Under the pieces are notes generated by a model. It did not search any database, had not been told where the DNA came from, and saw only the letters and a list, made by a program, of their open reading frames with translations. Below, in pieces: positions 41,691-50,029 of a stretch of DNA of 64,000 nucleotides. This stretch comes from Metabacillus schmidteae (lineage in GTDB: Bacteria > Bacillota > Bacilli > Bacillales > Bacillaceae). A program made the translations under genes and the position numbers. Position 1 is the stretch's first letter. Each line of letters starts with the position of its first letter. The stretch covers positions 744,001 to 808,000 of the forward strand of contig NZ_CAESCH010000002.1 in NCBI RefSeq assembly GCF_903166545.1. The letters are read 5' to 3'.

Positions 41691-42581
41691 ATGTTACACG
41701 AATTTTCAATAAATGTACCTTTTAGCGAGATAAATGAAATAACTGATTTGCTAAATGCAGCAGGCATTTACAATCTATACTATGAATCACCGATTGAAAT
41801 CATTAAGGTGCAAAATGGCTATGGATATGAAGAAAAAGAAGATCAGCATATTGAACTGAAAATTTATGCAAGTGATCAGGAAGTAGATCATCTACCTGAA
41901 GCATACTACCCGCTATTAACAGAAACTCTTTCTATTTCGAGAGATGACATTAGCTATAAAACATACGATGAAACAAATTGGGAGCAATCCTATGAATTTG
42001 AGGACATTGATTTAGGAAATGGATGGGTGATAAAGTATCCCGGCTCTGAAAAGGAATACAACGACAAGAATGTGCTGAAATTTGATCCACTGGCAGCATT
42101 CGGTACAGGCTTACATGAAACAACACAAGGCTGCTTGAGAATGGTACTAAACGAAGATCTTACAGGGAAAACAGTGCTGGATCTAGGGACAGGCTCTGGC
42201 ATGCTTGCGATTGCAGCTTCATTAAAAGGAGCGGAGAAAGTTGTTGCAGTTGATTATGAAGAGGTTTCACGTGAACTATATCATAATGCTGAACTAAATA
42301 ACTTAACAAATGACCTTCAAGTTGTACAAGCAGATTTAATTACTGGTGAATACGAGATAGATGAAACATATGATTTAATCTTAATTAATATCGGAGCCAA
42401 TGAGACAATGAGCATTATTGAAAGGCATGATCTGCTTAAAAATAGTGATAACTTCTTTATCTCAGGTCTAGTGGAATGGCATCTTGATGAGTTAATAAGT
42501 GTTTTCGCTAAAGGTGGTTTCTCAATTAATGAAAAATCACAAACAAATGAATGGGTGTCGATTCATTTTAGAAGAGATTAA
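41691..42581 (+). CDS. PrmA-like SAM-dependent methyltransferase
   Basis: A 296-residue methyltransferase built like ribosomal protein L11 methyltransferase: an N-terminal substrate-binding part (about 1-110), then FDPLAAFGTGLHETTQGCLRMV (PrmA AFGTGxHxTT motif), SAM motif I VLDLGTGSGMLAIAA, acidic VDYEE, and INIGANETM in place of the PrmA NIxAN motif. True prmA lies in the dnaK region of Bacillus, so this is probably a paralogue with another protein substrate. RBS is GAGAGGAA. Monocistronic. Confidence 0.8.
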   Translation: MLHEFSINVPFSEINEITDLLNAAGIYNLYYESPIEIIKVQNGYGYEEKEDQHIELKIYASDQEVDHLPEAYYPLLTETLSISRDDISYKTYDETNWEQSYEFEDIDLGNGWVIKYPGSEKEYNDKNVLKFDPLAAFGTGLHETTQGCLRMVLNEDLTGKTVLDLGTGSGMLAIAASLKGAEKVVAVDYEEVSRELYHNAELNNLTNDLQVVQADLITGEYEIDETYDLILINIGANETMSIIERHDLLKNSDNFFISGLVEWHLDELISVFAKGGFSINEKSQTNEWVSIHFRRD

Positions 42582-42601
42582 TTTGCATAATAATAATAGA
42601 G

Positions 42602-42631
42602 AAAAGAGATTGGCTTAGGCCAATCTCTTTT
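42602..42631 (+). terminator. Intrinsic terminator of the PrmA-like gene
   Basis: A 13-bp perfect stem AAAAGAGATTGGC with its complement (42602-42614 with 42619-42631), loop TTAG. Confidence 0.85.
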
Positions 42632-42642
42632 GCTATTTACTT

Positions 42643-42686
42643 TAGCCCTTACTAGATACATAGCCCTTACTAGATACATAGCCCTT
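42643..42686. repeat. 18-bp tandem repeat, 2.4 copies
   Basis: TAGCCCTTACTAGATACA is repeated exactly at 42643-42660 and 42661-42678, followed by TAGCCCTT. Likely a replication-slippage product in the leader of the next gene. Confidence 0.8.
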
Positions 42687-42768
42687 TTAAAGAAACATAT
42701 TCTATTTAGAGCAGGAAAATAAAAATAAAATAAGAAATAATTAAACATACCAATCTGGAGGTAATTTG

Positions 42769-43851
42769 ATGAGCCAAAGTCTATGTCACATGTTAAATAT
42801 TGATTATCCAGTCATCCAAGCTGGTATGGCAGGTGGAGCGACAACTGTTGATCTTGTTGTAAGTGTTTCGGAAGCAGGAGCTTTGGGAACTTTAGGAGCC
42901 GCTTATATGAAGCCGGAAGAAATAAGAGCAGCAATTAAAAAGATAAAAGCAAAAACGACAAGACCATTTGCAGTCAATTTATTTTGTACATCGATGGTGG
43001 ATGATTTTTCAAACTTGCAACAAGTAGAGACGGTGTTGGATGTATTTCGGGAGGATCTAAAGATTGGAAATAAGGTAGAGCAATACCAAACTGGAGATTA
43101 TTTTGAAGAACAATTTCAAGTCTTATTAGATGAAGAGGTACCGATTATTAGCACAGCTTTTGGACTCATTCCAAAGGATAAAGTAGCGATTTTGAAAAAA
43201 AGAGACGTAAAAATTATTTCAATGGTGACAACTGTCCGCGAAGCATTACTTGCAGAAGAACATGGTGCAGATATTATCGTAGCTCAAGGAAGTGATGCAG
43301 GCGGACATCGCAGTACCTTTGATATGAAAGAACAACCAAATGGGGCTAATATCGGAACCTTTTCTCTCATCCCGCAAGTGGTTGATCATGTGAATGTACC
43401 TGTTATTGCAGCAGGAGGAATCATGGATGGGAGGGGAATGTTAGCAGCTATGGCACTTGGAGCACAAGGCATACAAATGGGTACACAATTTTTAACGAGT
43501 AAGGAATCAGGTATTCATTCTGCTTATAAAGCTGCATTATATGCCAGCACTGAAGAAAGTACAGTCTTAACAAAGAGCTTTTCCGGACGTCCGGCCAGAG
43601 GAATAAAGAACCATTTTGTAGAATCATTTGAAGAATCAGGGGTCTCTCCTTTACCATTTCCAAGTCAAAATACGATAACCTCCTCGATACGTAAAGCAGC
43701 TGCTGAACAGAGCAACCCAGACTATATGTCATTATGGTCCGGACAGGCTACCAGGCTGCTGAAAGAGAATAAGTCTGCAAAAGATATAATAGAAGAGGTA
43801 ATGGAAGAATATCATCAAGCATTGAAAATGGTAAAAACAAATAATTTTTAA
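42769..43851 (+). CDS. Nitronate monooxygenase / FabK-like flavin oxidoreductase
   Basis: A 360-residue FMN-dependent TIM-barrel protein of the 2-nitropropane dioxygenase family: PVIQAGMAGG (15-24), AVNLFC, QGSDAGGHRSTF (catalytic-region His and FMN loop), IAAGGIMDGRG and GAQGIQMGTQFLTSKES. Such enzymes detoxify alkyl nitronates; a few act as enoyl-ACP reductase (FabK), but no fab gene is adjacent. ATG 42769 is preceded by TGGAGGT. Monocistronic. Confidence 0.87.
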   Translation: MSQSLCHMLNIDYPVIQAGMAGGATTVDLVVSVSEAGALGTLGAAYMKPEEIRAAIKKIKAKTTRPFAVNLFCTSMVDDFSNLQQVETVLDVFREDLKIGNKVEQYQTGDYFEEQFQVLLDEEVPIISTAFGLIPKDKVAILKKRDVKIISMVTTVREALLAEEHGADIIVAQGSDAGGHRSTFDMKEQPNGANIGTFSLIPQVVDHVNVPVIAAGGIMDGRGMLAAMALGAQGIQMGTQFLTSKESGIHSAYKAALYASTEESTVLTKSFSGRPARGIKNHFVESFEESGVSPLPFPSQNTITSSIRKAAAEQSNPDYMSLWSGQATRLLKENKSAKDIIEEVMEEYHQALKMVKTNNF

Positions 43852-43963
43852 AAAATAATTAGAATATACTGTTCAATCTACAATTTTTTCATAAAACCTA
43901 GTTAAATAAACCATAGTAATTATGATATGATAGAGTATATTTCAATGTGTAAAGGAGTTAATT

Positions 43964-44893
43964 ATGGAAAAAGTACTTGTTTTTGGTCACAAAAATCCTG
44001 ATACAGATACAATCTGTTCTGCGATTGCATATGCTGAATTAAAAAATAAAATTGGACAAAATGCTGAACCTGTGCGTTTAGGTGAAGTAAGTGGAGAAAC
44101 TCAATATGCACTTGATTTCTTCAAAAAGGATGCTCCACGTTTAGTAGAGAAAGTAGCAGGAGAAGCAAGCGGAGTTATTTTAGTTGACCATAATGAGCGT
44201 CAACAAAGTGCTGACGATATCGATGAAGTTCGTGTTCTTGAAGTTATCGACCATCACCGAATTGCAAATTTTGAAACAAGTGATCCTTTGTATTACCGTG
44301 CTGAACCAGTTGGTTGTACAGCAACAATTTTAAACAAGCTTTACAAAGAACATGGTGTAGAAATTGAAAAAGAAACAGCAGGATTAATGCTTTCAGCGAT
44401 TATTTCTGACTCTTTATTATTCAAATCACCAACATGCACTCAAGAAGACATTGATGCAGCAAAAGAATTAGCAGAAATCGCTGGTGTTGATGCAAATGCT
44501 TATGGCTTAGACATGTTAAAAGCTGGTGCTGATTTAAGTGATAAATCAGTTGAGCAATTAATCTCATTAGATGCAAAAGAATTCCAAATGGGTTCAAGCA
44601 AAGTTGAAATTGCTCAAGTAAATGCTGTTGATACGAACGATGTTCTTGTACATAAAACAGACATTGAAGCAGCACTTAACAATGTTGTGTCAGAAAAAGG
44701 TTTAGACCTGTTCTTATTTGTTGTAACAGACATTTTAACAAACGATTCTGTTGCTGTTGCAATTGGTCAACAAGCAGCAAAAGTAGAGCAAGCATTCAAT
44801 GTAACGTTAGACAACAATCAAGCAACACTAAAAGGTGTTGTTTCACGTAAAAAACAAATTGTTCCTGTTTTAACAGAAGCATTCAGTAAGTAG
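43964..44893 (+). CDS. ppaC: Manganese-dependent inorganic pyrophosphatase
   Basis: A 309-residue family II pyrophosphatase that hydrolyses PPi to phosphate with Mn2+. DHH-family metal motifs are intact: GHKNPDTD (8-15), DHNE (about 75-78), DHHRI (about 97-101), and the C-terminal substrate motif SRKKQ. The length is exactly that of B. subtilis PpaC. RBS AAAGGAG; a TATGAT with TGn (about 43923-43931) is a likely extended -10. Confidence 0.95.
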   Translation: MEKVLVFGHKNPDTDTICSAIAYAELKNKIGQNAEPVRLGEVSGETQYALDFFKKDAPRLVEKVAGEASGVILVDHNERQQSADDIDEVRVLEVIDHHRIANFETSDPLYYRAEPVGCTATILNKLYKEHGVEIEKETAGLMLSAIISDSLLFKSPTCTQEDIDAAKELAEIAGVDANAYGLDMLKAGADLSDKSVEQLISLDAKEFQMGSSKVEIAQVNAVDTNDVLVHKTDIEAALNNVVSEKGLDLFLFVVTDILTNDSVAVAIGQQAAKVEQAFNVTLDNNQATLKGVVSRKKQIVPVLTEAFSK

Positions 44894-44902
44894 TGAAGGC
44901 AG

Positions 44903-44937
44903 AGCCACATTTCAAGTAACTTGGAATGTGGCTTTTT
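44903..44937 (+). terminator. Intrinsic terminator of ppaC
   Basis: AGCCACATT-CAAG / CTTG-AATGTGGCT (about 44903-44932) followed by TTTTT. Confidence 0.85.
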
Positions 44938-44963
44938 ATCGAGAAAAACCTTAGGAGAATCAC

Positions 44964-45839
44964 ATGACAACCCCATGCTACGAGAAAAATTATCAAACTA
45001 ATAAAGAGTTAAGAAAAAGCTTCAATGATTTAGCTGATTTAACATTTGGAATCAATTTTGAAAAATGGTATGAAAAGGGCTATTGGACAGAACGTTATGA
45101 GCCACACTCCTACATCATTGATGGAAAAGTGATAGCAAATGTATCGGTAAATAAGTTAGACCTTATTGTTCACAATAGCAGAAAAAAAGCAATTCAAATT
45201 GGAACTGTTATGACTCATCCGGACTATCGAAACAAAGGTCTTTCAAAAAAATTAATGAACAAAGTTTTGAAAGAATACGAGAATCATATTGATGTCTTTT
45301 ACTTATATGCGAATGATTCTGTCTTAGATTATTATCCTAAGTTTGGCTTTCAAAAGGTAAACGAGCATATCTTTTCTATGCCTTTTCAGGGCAAAAGCCA
45401 ACAGCAATCATTGAAATACCTAAATGGTCATGATGACAATGATCTTGCTTTTATTTATGATTTTGCAAAGAAAAGACAACCGAACTCTACTCTTTTCTCA
45501 ACGAGTAACACCAATGAGTTACTTATGTTTTATAGCATATATGTATATCCCGAATCTATCGTTTACATAGAAGAAGAGGGTGTGATCGTTTTTTATCAAA
45601 TTGATGGAGATACACTGTATTTAGCAGATGTAGTTAGTCACACAAAGTTTAACCTAAACTCCATTCTATCCAGGCTTGCAGATGAAAAGGTAGAAAAGGT
45701 GATTTTTGGTTATAATGAAAACTCATTGTCTTCAATAGAGACAACTCCATTGAAAAGCAGGGAAACCCTATTTTTAAAAATGAAAAATGAGATTGATATT
45801 CCAAAAGTATTTAAACATCCTGACTTATCACAGGCTTGA
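44964..45839 (+). CDS. GNAT family N-acetyltransferase
   Basis: A 291-residue protein. The GNAT acetyl-CoA motif is VMTHPDYRNKGLSKKLMNKVL (about 83-103), preceded by strands around SVNKLDLIV. The C-terminal half has a second GNAT-like or sterol-carrier-like region (about 170-275), as in Eis-type proteins. The substrate is unknown. RBS TTAGGAGAA. The repeat array begins about 60 bp after its stop. Confidence 0.82.
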   Translation: MTTPCYEKNYQTNKELRKSFNDLADLTFGINFEKWYEKGYWTERYEPHSYIIDGKVIANVSVNKLDLIVHNSRKKAIQIGTVMTHPDYRNKGLSKKLMNKVLKEYENHIDVFYLYANDSVLDYYPKFGFQKVNEHIFSMPFQGKSQQQSLKYLNGHDDNDLAFIYDFAKKRQPNSTLFSTSNTNELLMFYSIYVYPESIVYIEEEGVIVFYQIDGDTLYLADVVSHTKFNLNSILSRLADEKVEKVIFGYNENSLSSIETTPLKSRETLFLKMKNEIDIPKVFKHPDLSQA

Positions 45840-45895
45840 GGACATAGAGTGGATGCGATTATTATTGGAGCTTGTGTATCATGTAAATGAGTGAT

Positions 45896-46420
45896 AAGGA
45901 CAAAAGAGAAGAGAACGAAATACGAAATGCTCTTCATATTTAGGATGAAGGACAAAAGAGAAGAGAACGAAATACGAAATGCCCTTCATATTAAGGATGA
46001 AGGACAAAAGAGAAGAGAACGAAATACGAAATGTCCTTCATATCTAGGATGAAGGACAAAACAGAAGAGAACGAAATACGAAATGTCCTTCATATCTAGG
46101 ATGAAGGACAAAACAGAAGAGAACGAAATACGAAATGTCCTTCATATTAAGGATGAAGGACAAAAGAGAAGAGAACGAAATACGAAATGTCCTTCATATT
46201 AAGGATAAAGGACAAAAGAGAAGAGAACGAAATACGAAATGTCCTTCATATTAAGGATGAAGGACAAAAGAGAAGAGAACGAAATACGAAATGTCCTTCA
46301 TATCGAGGATGAAGGACAAAAGAGAAGAGAACGAAATACGAAATGCTCTTCATATCTAGGATGAAGGACAATATAGTAGAGAACAAAAATAGAAACGTCC
46401 TTCATACATTATGAAGGACG
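45896..46420. repeat. Array of ten 52-bp tandem repeats, each containing a hairpin
   Basis: The unit ggaCAAAAGAGAAGAGAACG... recurs with exact 52-bp spacing: copies begin at 45901, 45953, 46005, 46057, 46109, 46161, 46213, 46265, 46317 and 46369; the last is degenerate. Each junction carries the inverted repeat GTCCTTCAT ... ATGAAGGAC around a 7-bp variable centre (ATTAAGG, ATCTAGG, ATCGAGG). The array ends in a perfect hairpin (46397-46419). Fifty-two is not a multiple of three and no ORF spans it. It fills the 594-bp gap between the GNAT and YkvA-like genes; no other element is seen there. Confidence 0.95.
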
Positions 46421-46433
46421 CATTTATTCATAA

Positions 46434-46706
46434 CTAGAGTTTATACTTCTCTTTCAGTGATTCCGGGGCCATTCTAATCATCCAATCTATTACAAATGTT
46501 GCAACCACCACATCATCGATAATTCCTAAAAACGAAATAAAATCAGGAATTAGGTCAAATGGGAAGAAAGCATAGGTGAGGATGAGTAAAACTCCCAATA
46601 TTTTTTTGTAAGATTCAACTTGGTTTGAGAAGAAAAACTCCTTTAAAAAAGGAATAAATCTCCAAAAGGTAATGATGAATTTTAGTCTCTTAAATCGTTT
46701 TATCAA
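46434..46706 (-). CDS. YkvA-like DUF1232 membrane protein
   Basis: A 90-residue protein with the DUF1232 core YAFFPFDLIPDFISFLGIIDDVVVATFVIDWM (about 45-76), which forms two short membrane helices around the conserved DLIPDF and DD motifs. The N-terminus is basic. The function is unknown. The 259 bp upstream, to the next gene on the same strand, contain nothing I can identify. Confidence 0.8.
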   Translation of the reverse strand: MIKRFKRLKFIITFWRFIPFLKEFFFSNQVESYKKILGVLLILTYAFFPFDLIPDFISFLGIIDDVVVATFVIDWMIRMAPESLKEKYKL

Positions 46707-46965
46707 TGTTGTTCACCCCTCTATGGTTTGAGCGATAGGCTTTGGATACTAGTAACAAGACTTTGTTGAAATCTTGGGGGATTTAACACCTCTAAAGTAA
46801 GTGAGGTAACAAGCTTACTTTCGAAAACTGTTAACAGCACGATCCCGAAAAATAAAGATCGGATATGCTTATGTGTCAATGCAAATCATTTCTCCTTTTT
46901 TGTAAAAATATAAGAAGAAATTGATTCTACATCTTTCATCGTCCTTTCATATAAAAATCATTGAA

Positions 46966-47352
46966 TTATATAACCTGAATAATATCTTGGTCTTTACTTT
47001 CTACACCTTCATTGAAGGTAAGTCTGGTTTTAAAACGATATGAAATATTTTCAGTTGAAGTTGGAATATCTTCCGGCAATTTAAAGGTGAATGATATTTT
47101 ACTATCTTCTTCAGGGTTGATAAGCTTGGATGACAAGATCGTAGCTGTATCAATGACCTTCTCTATCTTCCTGTCTCTATCAATTAAAACAAGGTCACTA
47201 TCAATTCTCTTTAATTGTTGTTCAATCGTTCCGCCTTTAAGATGAAAAAAGCCGCTAATCAATTCACCGCGCTTATATGTGTCTTTTGGTAGGATAAGAT
47301 CGATCACTGCTGAACCAACACCTAAAAGGGACATATATTTCCTAAGTAACAT
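46966..47352 (-). CDS. Short Spo0M-like (SpoOM, arrestin-fold) protein
   Basis: A 128-residue protein matching the N-terminal beta-sandwich of Spo0M: LGVGSAVIDLILPKDTYKRGELISGFFHLKGGTIEQQLKRIDSDLVLI... Full-length Spo0M of Bacillus is about twice as long, so this is a half-length version lacking the second arrestin-like lobe. Spo0M affects sporulation control and cell division. Its ATG overlaps the FbpB-like stop by one base (TAATG), so the two are coupled downstream of a Mn2+ riboswitch. Confidence 0.72.
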   Translation of the reverse strand: MLLRKYMSLLGVGSAVIDLILPKDTYKRGELISGFFHLKGGTIEQQLKRIDSDLVLIDRDRKIEKVIDTATILSSKLINPEEDSKISFTFKLPEDIPTSTENISYRFKTRLTFNEGVESKDQDIIQVI

Positions 47353-47495
47353 TATTTATCTCCTCCAATGTATTCGCTTTGTTTAACATATTTTTGTTCA
47401 AGGCGTTTTTCAATTTTATCTAGTAGATCTTTATCTTTAAGAAACTCTTCTTTATTTTTCTTAATTAATTCTTCCATGGATAGTTTTTTTACCAT
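47352..47495 (-). CDS. FbpB-like small basic protein
   Basis: A 47-residue, Lys/Glu-rich helical protein, MVKKLSMEELIKKNKEEF... DKIEKRLEQK, similar to Fur-regulated basic protein B (FbpB/YdbN), which in B. subtilis works with the FsrA small RNA in iron sparing. The ATG at 47495 has AAGGAGATAA at good spacing. The same frame is open upstream to 47618, but that part looks like leader. No clear Fur box is visible; instead the gene lies behind a yybP-ykoY riboswitch. Confidence 0.68.
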   Translation of the reverse strand: MVKKLSMEELIKKNKEEFLKDKDLLDKIEKRLEQKYVKQSEYIGGDK

Positions 47496-47602
47496 AATAG
47501 TTATCTCCTTTTTATCGTTAACTTTAAGGGGTGTGCAAGGCGCGGACTGGACACCTAAATTAAGTGGAGACTTTTGTACTTTTCCCGCCATGTAACAAGA
47601 AA

Positions 47603-47629
47603 AAACCTTTACCGACACGGTAAAGGTTT
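47603..47629 (-). terminator. Second terminator-like hairpin downstream of the riboswitch
   Basis: AAACCTTTACCG / CGGTAAAGGTTT (47603-47614 with 47618-47629). On the minus strand it is followed by a T-run (complement of the A-run 47601-47605). It repeats the ACCTTTACC...GGTAAAGGT stem of the first terminator. Confidence 0.75.
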
Positions 47630-47643
47630 AGAGAAAAACATAA

Positions 47644-47757
47644 AAGACCTTTACCGAATAGTAAAGGTCTTGCTAACAACGTTAAGGTTGCCAACGAAGC
47701 CGAGAGTTAATTACTCTGTAATGACGACTTTGTTGTAAAAGCTACTCCCCTTTAGGA
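47644..47757 (-). ncRNA. yybP-ykoY (Mn2+) riboswitch with terminator expression platform
   Basis: On the minus strand the conserved elements appear in order: AAAGGGGAGTAGC (47753-47741), AACAAAGTCGTCA, a variable stem GAG...CTC, CGGCTT-GTTGGCA, and TTAGCAAGACCTTT (ending 47663). These match the yybP-ykoY manganese aptamer, including the L1 and L3 metal-site loops. The last bases (CCTTT) pair with AAAGG for P1, or alternatively form the 5' arm of a terminator AAGACCTTTAC / GTAAAGGTCTT (47671-47661 with 47654-47644), giving a clear switch. High Mn2+ should stabilise P1 and allow read-through. Confidence 0.92.
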
Positions 47758-47780
47758 GAACGACGTATTTGATTAAGATA

Positions 47781-47809
47781 ATCATATAGTATTTATCAGT
47801 TATCGTCAA
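47781..47809 (-). promoter_or_regulatory. Sigma-A promoter of the riboswitch transcript
   Basis: On the minus strand TTGACG (47809-47804), a 17-bp spacer and TATGAT (47786-47781) lie just upstream of the aptamer, giving a start near 47774. Confidence 0.85.
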
Positions 47810-47846
47810 TATGTTTTTATGTTAAAGATTTGTTAAGATATTAAGA

Positions 47847-48779
47847 TCATCTGACTTTAATTGTTTGTAATGCTTCAATCATTTTTGGTGTAATGCCTTC
47901 GGATTCTTCTTTGTTTAAATAATGAATGGTGATACGGACCCAAACTCCATCTACTTTTTTCATCACAATATTCACTTGGGTTTTACTTGAAGTTCCTTGT
48001 AGGAAGAATTCAGCATTTCGATAGAATGGATGTGAACTTGTTTTTGTTGGATGTTCTGTTATTGTATAACCTTTCAAGTATGCTCTTGAATTTTCTTTTA
48101 TTTCATTTATATTAGCATTTGCATCTAACACTTCAATTCTTGAGAAATAGTTACCGTTGTTGTCATAACTTAAAATAAACCGTCTTGGCTCTTCGGCAGC
48201 AAACGTAAGTCCTTTTTTCGGAGAAATGGTGATCATGATTTCATTTGCATCATAACTCGCAGGAATATGGGAAGATGTCCCAGCTTGAGCAACATTCAGA
48301 ATTTGCCCAACTCTAATCAAATCTGAGGTTAAATAGTTTATCGTTTTTAGTTCTTCTACAGTTAAACCGTACCTGTTTGCAATATTGTATAAGGTGTCAC
48401 CTTTTTTTACTGTAACTGTAGTAGGAATGATGAGCGTATCTCCTACATAAATTGTATTTGTTGAAAGTTTGTTTATAAATTTCAACTGTGACACAGTGGT
48501 TTTATACTTTTTTGCAAAACTGTAAAGTGTATCACCTTTCTTGACGGTAACTGTAGTAGGAATGTTTAATGTATTACCAGGATAAATGAGTGAGGAAGAG
48601 AGGTTGTTAAGTTGCTTTAATTGTGAAACGGTTAAATCGTTTTTATCAGCAATACGATAGAGTGTATCACCCTTTTTAATCGTATATTGTGTCGAGGCTT
48701 CTGCGCTGGAAATACCGAAAATTCCAGTTAATCCCAAGGTTAATGCTGCTAATTGAATAATCCCTTTTGATTTCTTCAT
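47847..48779 (-). CDS. Secreted protein with three LysM domains
   Basis: A 310-residue protein with a Sec signal peptide (1-27, cleavage near SAEAS-TQ). Three LysM peptidoglycan-binding repeats follow at about 30-74, 76-120 and 122-166, each beginning Y/VTxKKGDTLYxxA and ending IP or V. The C-terminal domain (about 185-310) is unknown and contains no NlpC/P60 or amidase motif. It should bind the cell wall. ATG 48779 is preceded by GGGGGAA; a 10-codon upstream extension is rejected. The 337 bp upstream contain no gene that I can support and no clear promoter. Confidence 0.88.
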   Translation of the reverse strand: MKKSKGIIQLAALTLGLTGIFGISSAEASTQYTIKKGDTLYRIADKNDLTVSQLKQLNNLSSSLIYPGNTLNIPTTVTVKKGDTLYSFAKKYKTTVSQLKFINKLSTNTIYVGDTLIIPTTVTVKKGDTLYNIANRYGLTVEELKTINYLTSDLIRVGQILNVAQAGTSSHIPASYDANEIMITISPKKGLTFAAEEPRRFILSYDNNGNYFSRIEVLDANANINEIKENSRAYLKGYTITEHPTKTSSHPFYRNAEFFLQGTSSKTQVNIVMKKVDGVWVRITIHYLNKEESEGITPKMIEALQTIKVR

Positions 48780-49116
48780 GTCGTTCCCCCAATTATATAA
48801 ATTATGCATACGGATGAGAAGAAGAGTGAGGTTAAATTTCGAGTTGTTTTGAAGATGCCGTACTTACTACATTAGACGAAATGACTGAACGTATCGTTTC
48901 AACAAAATTAGCCTATTTTTAGGGATTCCTTTACATGCTGAAATTTGGAGTTTTTTGATGAATAGTTTTGAGTCTTTTCATGAGACTTTTGGGTTCTAGC
49001 CGTTTATAATAAAGCATATAATCATTTTTACTAATAGATAATTGAAAAAAACCTTTGTTGAAACACTTTAAATTCGTTTCACACAAACCTATTTTAATAG
49101 AAAGGTGTGTCATAGA

Positions 49117-49290
49117 ATGGAAGCTAATATAAAAAATCCAATTACTGTTGACTCAACAATTTCATTAAAGGGAATTGTTAAAGCAATCTTTGATAATACC
49201 GTTCATATCCAAATTGGCGGGAAGATTATTACAATGCCAATCACAGATTTTAACCTATTAAAAGGGGAAACCAATAGTCAATCAAACTAA
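49117..49290 (+). CDS. Small hypothetical protein, possible SH3-like/KOW-type barrel
   Basis: A 57-residue ORF with AAAGGTG 10 nt upstream of ATG 49117. The pattern STISLKGIVKAIFDNTVHIQIGGKIITMPITDFNLL suggests four or five short beta strands, as in small KOW/DUF2187-like proteins. No firm family match; the own terminator supports it being a real gene. Confidence 0.55.
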   Translation: MEANIKNPITVDSTISLKGIVKAIFDNTVHIQIGGKIITMPITDFNLLKGETNSQSN

Positions 49291-49305
49291 ATGATTTCTT
49301 TATAT

Positions 49306-49348
49306 AAAAACGCAGCGTATGGACTAATACCATTTACGCTGCGTTTTT
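49306..49348 (+). terminator. Terminator after the small hypothetical gene
   Basis: A 14-bp stem AAAAACGCAGCGTA with its complement (49306-49319 with 49335-49348). A- and T-tracts on both sides mean it may also serve desR, which converges from the right. Confidence 0.85.
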
Positions 49349-49419
49349 CTGTATCCTGCAAATTGCTTAAGCTCTAATTTAATAGATAATAATTAGATAT
49401 ATTCTATTAAATCATCGTA

Positions 49420-50019
49420 TTATTTAAACCAGCCTTTTTCCTTCGACTGAGTAATAGCCTCTATTCTATTTTTTACATCAAGCTTTTCTAGAATTGTTGA
49501 AATATAATTACGTACAGTCCCCGTTTTAATGCTAAGTTGATCAGCAATTTCCTTTGTGTTCATTCCTTCTGCGACTAAGCCAAGGACTTCTTTTTCGCGT
49601 TCTGTAAGAGGATTTTCTTCACTATATAAATCATCCATTAATTCAGGAGCATAGATTCGTTTTCCATCTATGATGTTTCGGATTGAATTTGCTAATTCCT
49701 CGCTTGGGCTATCTTTTAAAAGATAGCCTTTAACTCCTGCTTTTAGGGCACGTTGAAAATAACCAGAGCGGGAGAATGTGGTGAGGATAATGACTTTGCA
49801 GTTTTTATCTTTTAAATGTTCAGCAGCCTCCAGACCTGTCATACCGGGCATTTCAATGTCCATAATACAAATATCTGGCTGAAACTCATCGACAAGTGCG
49901 AGTGCTTCTTTTCCGTTACTAGCTTTTCCAACGACTTCCATATCTTCCTCTAAATTAAGTAATGAACCTAAGGCGCCTAATAGCATTTGTTGATCTTCAG
50001 CAATGATTATTCGAATCAT
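49420..50019 (-). CDS. desR: DesR, response regulator of membrane fluidity
   Basis: A 199-residue NarL/LuxR-type regulator. Receiver (1-118) with AEDQQ, phospho-Asp54 (CIMDIEMP) and Lys (LLKDSP); LuxR-type HTH (about 135-195, LTEREKEVLGLVAEGMNTKEIADQL). Asp54 is the phosphorylation site numbered in B. subtilis DesR. Encoded 10 bases after desK in a des-desK-desR unit, it activates des upon cold shock. Confidence 0.93.
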   Translation of the reverse strand: MIRIIIAEDQQMLLGALGSLLNLEEDMEVVGKASNGKEALALVDEFQPDICIMDIEMPGMTGLEAAEHLKDKNCKVIILTTFSRSGYFQRALKAGVKGYLLKDSPSEELANSIRNIIDGKRIYAPELMDDLYSEENPLTEREKEVLGLVAEGMNTKEIADQLSIKTGTVRNYISTILEKLDVKNRIEAITQSKEKGWFK

Positions 50020-50029
50020 ACATATCCTC

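Noticed and set aside
41440..41709. ORFs on both strands in the gap before the PrmA-like gene
   Set aside because: The two frames overlap each other, have no good ribosome binding sites and no family resemblance; the region more likely holds the promoter of the next gene.
45896..46420. CRISPR array
   Set aside because: The 52-bp units repeat as a whole; there are no unique 30-40-bp spacers between short repeats, and no cas genes are nearby.
47496..47618. Longer FbpB-like protein starting at 47618 or 47591
   Set aside because: The upstream starts lie at or next to the second terminator hairpin and lack a ribosome binding site, while ATG 47495 has a strong one. The frame is merely open by chance.
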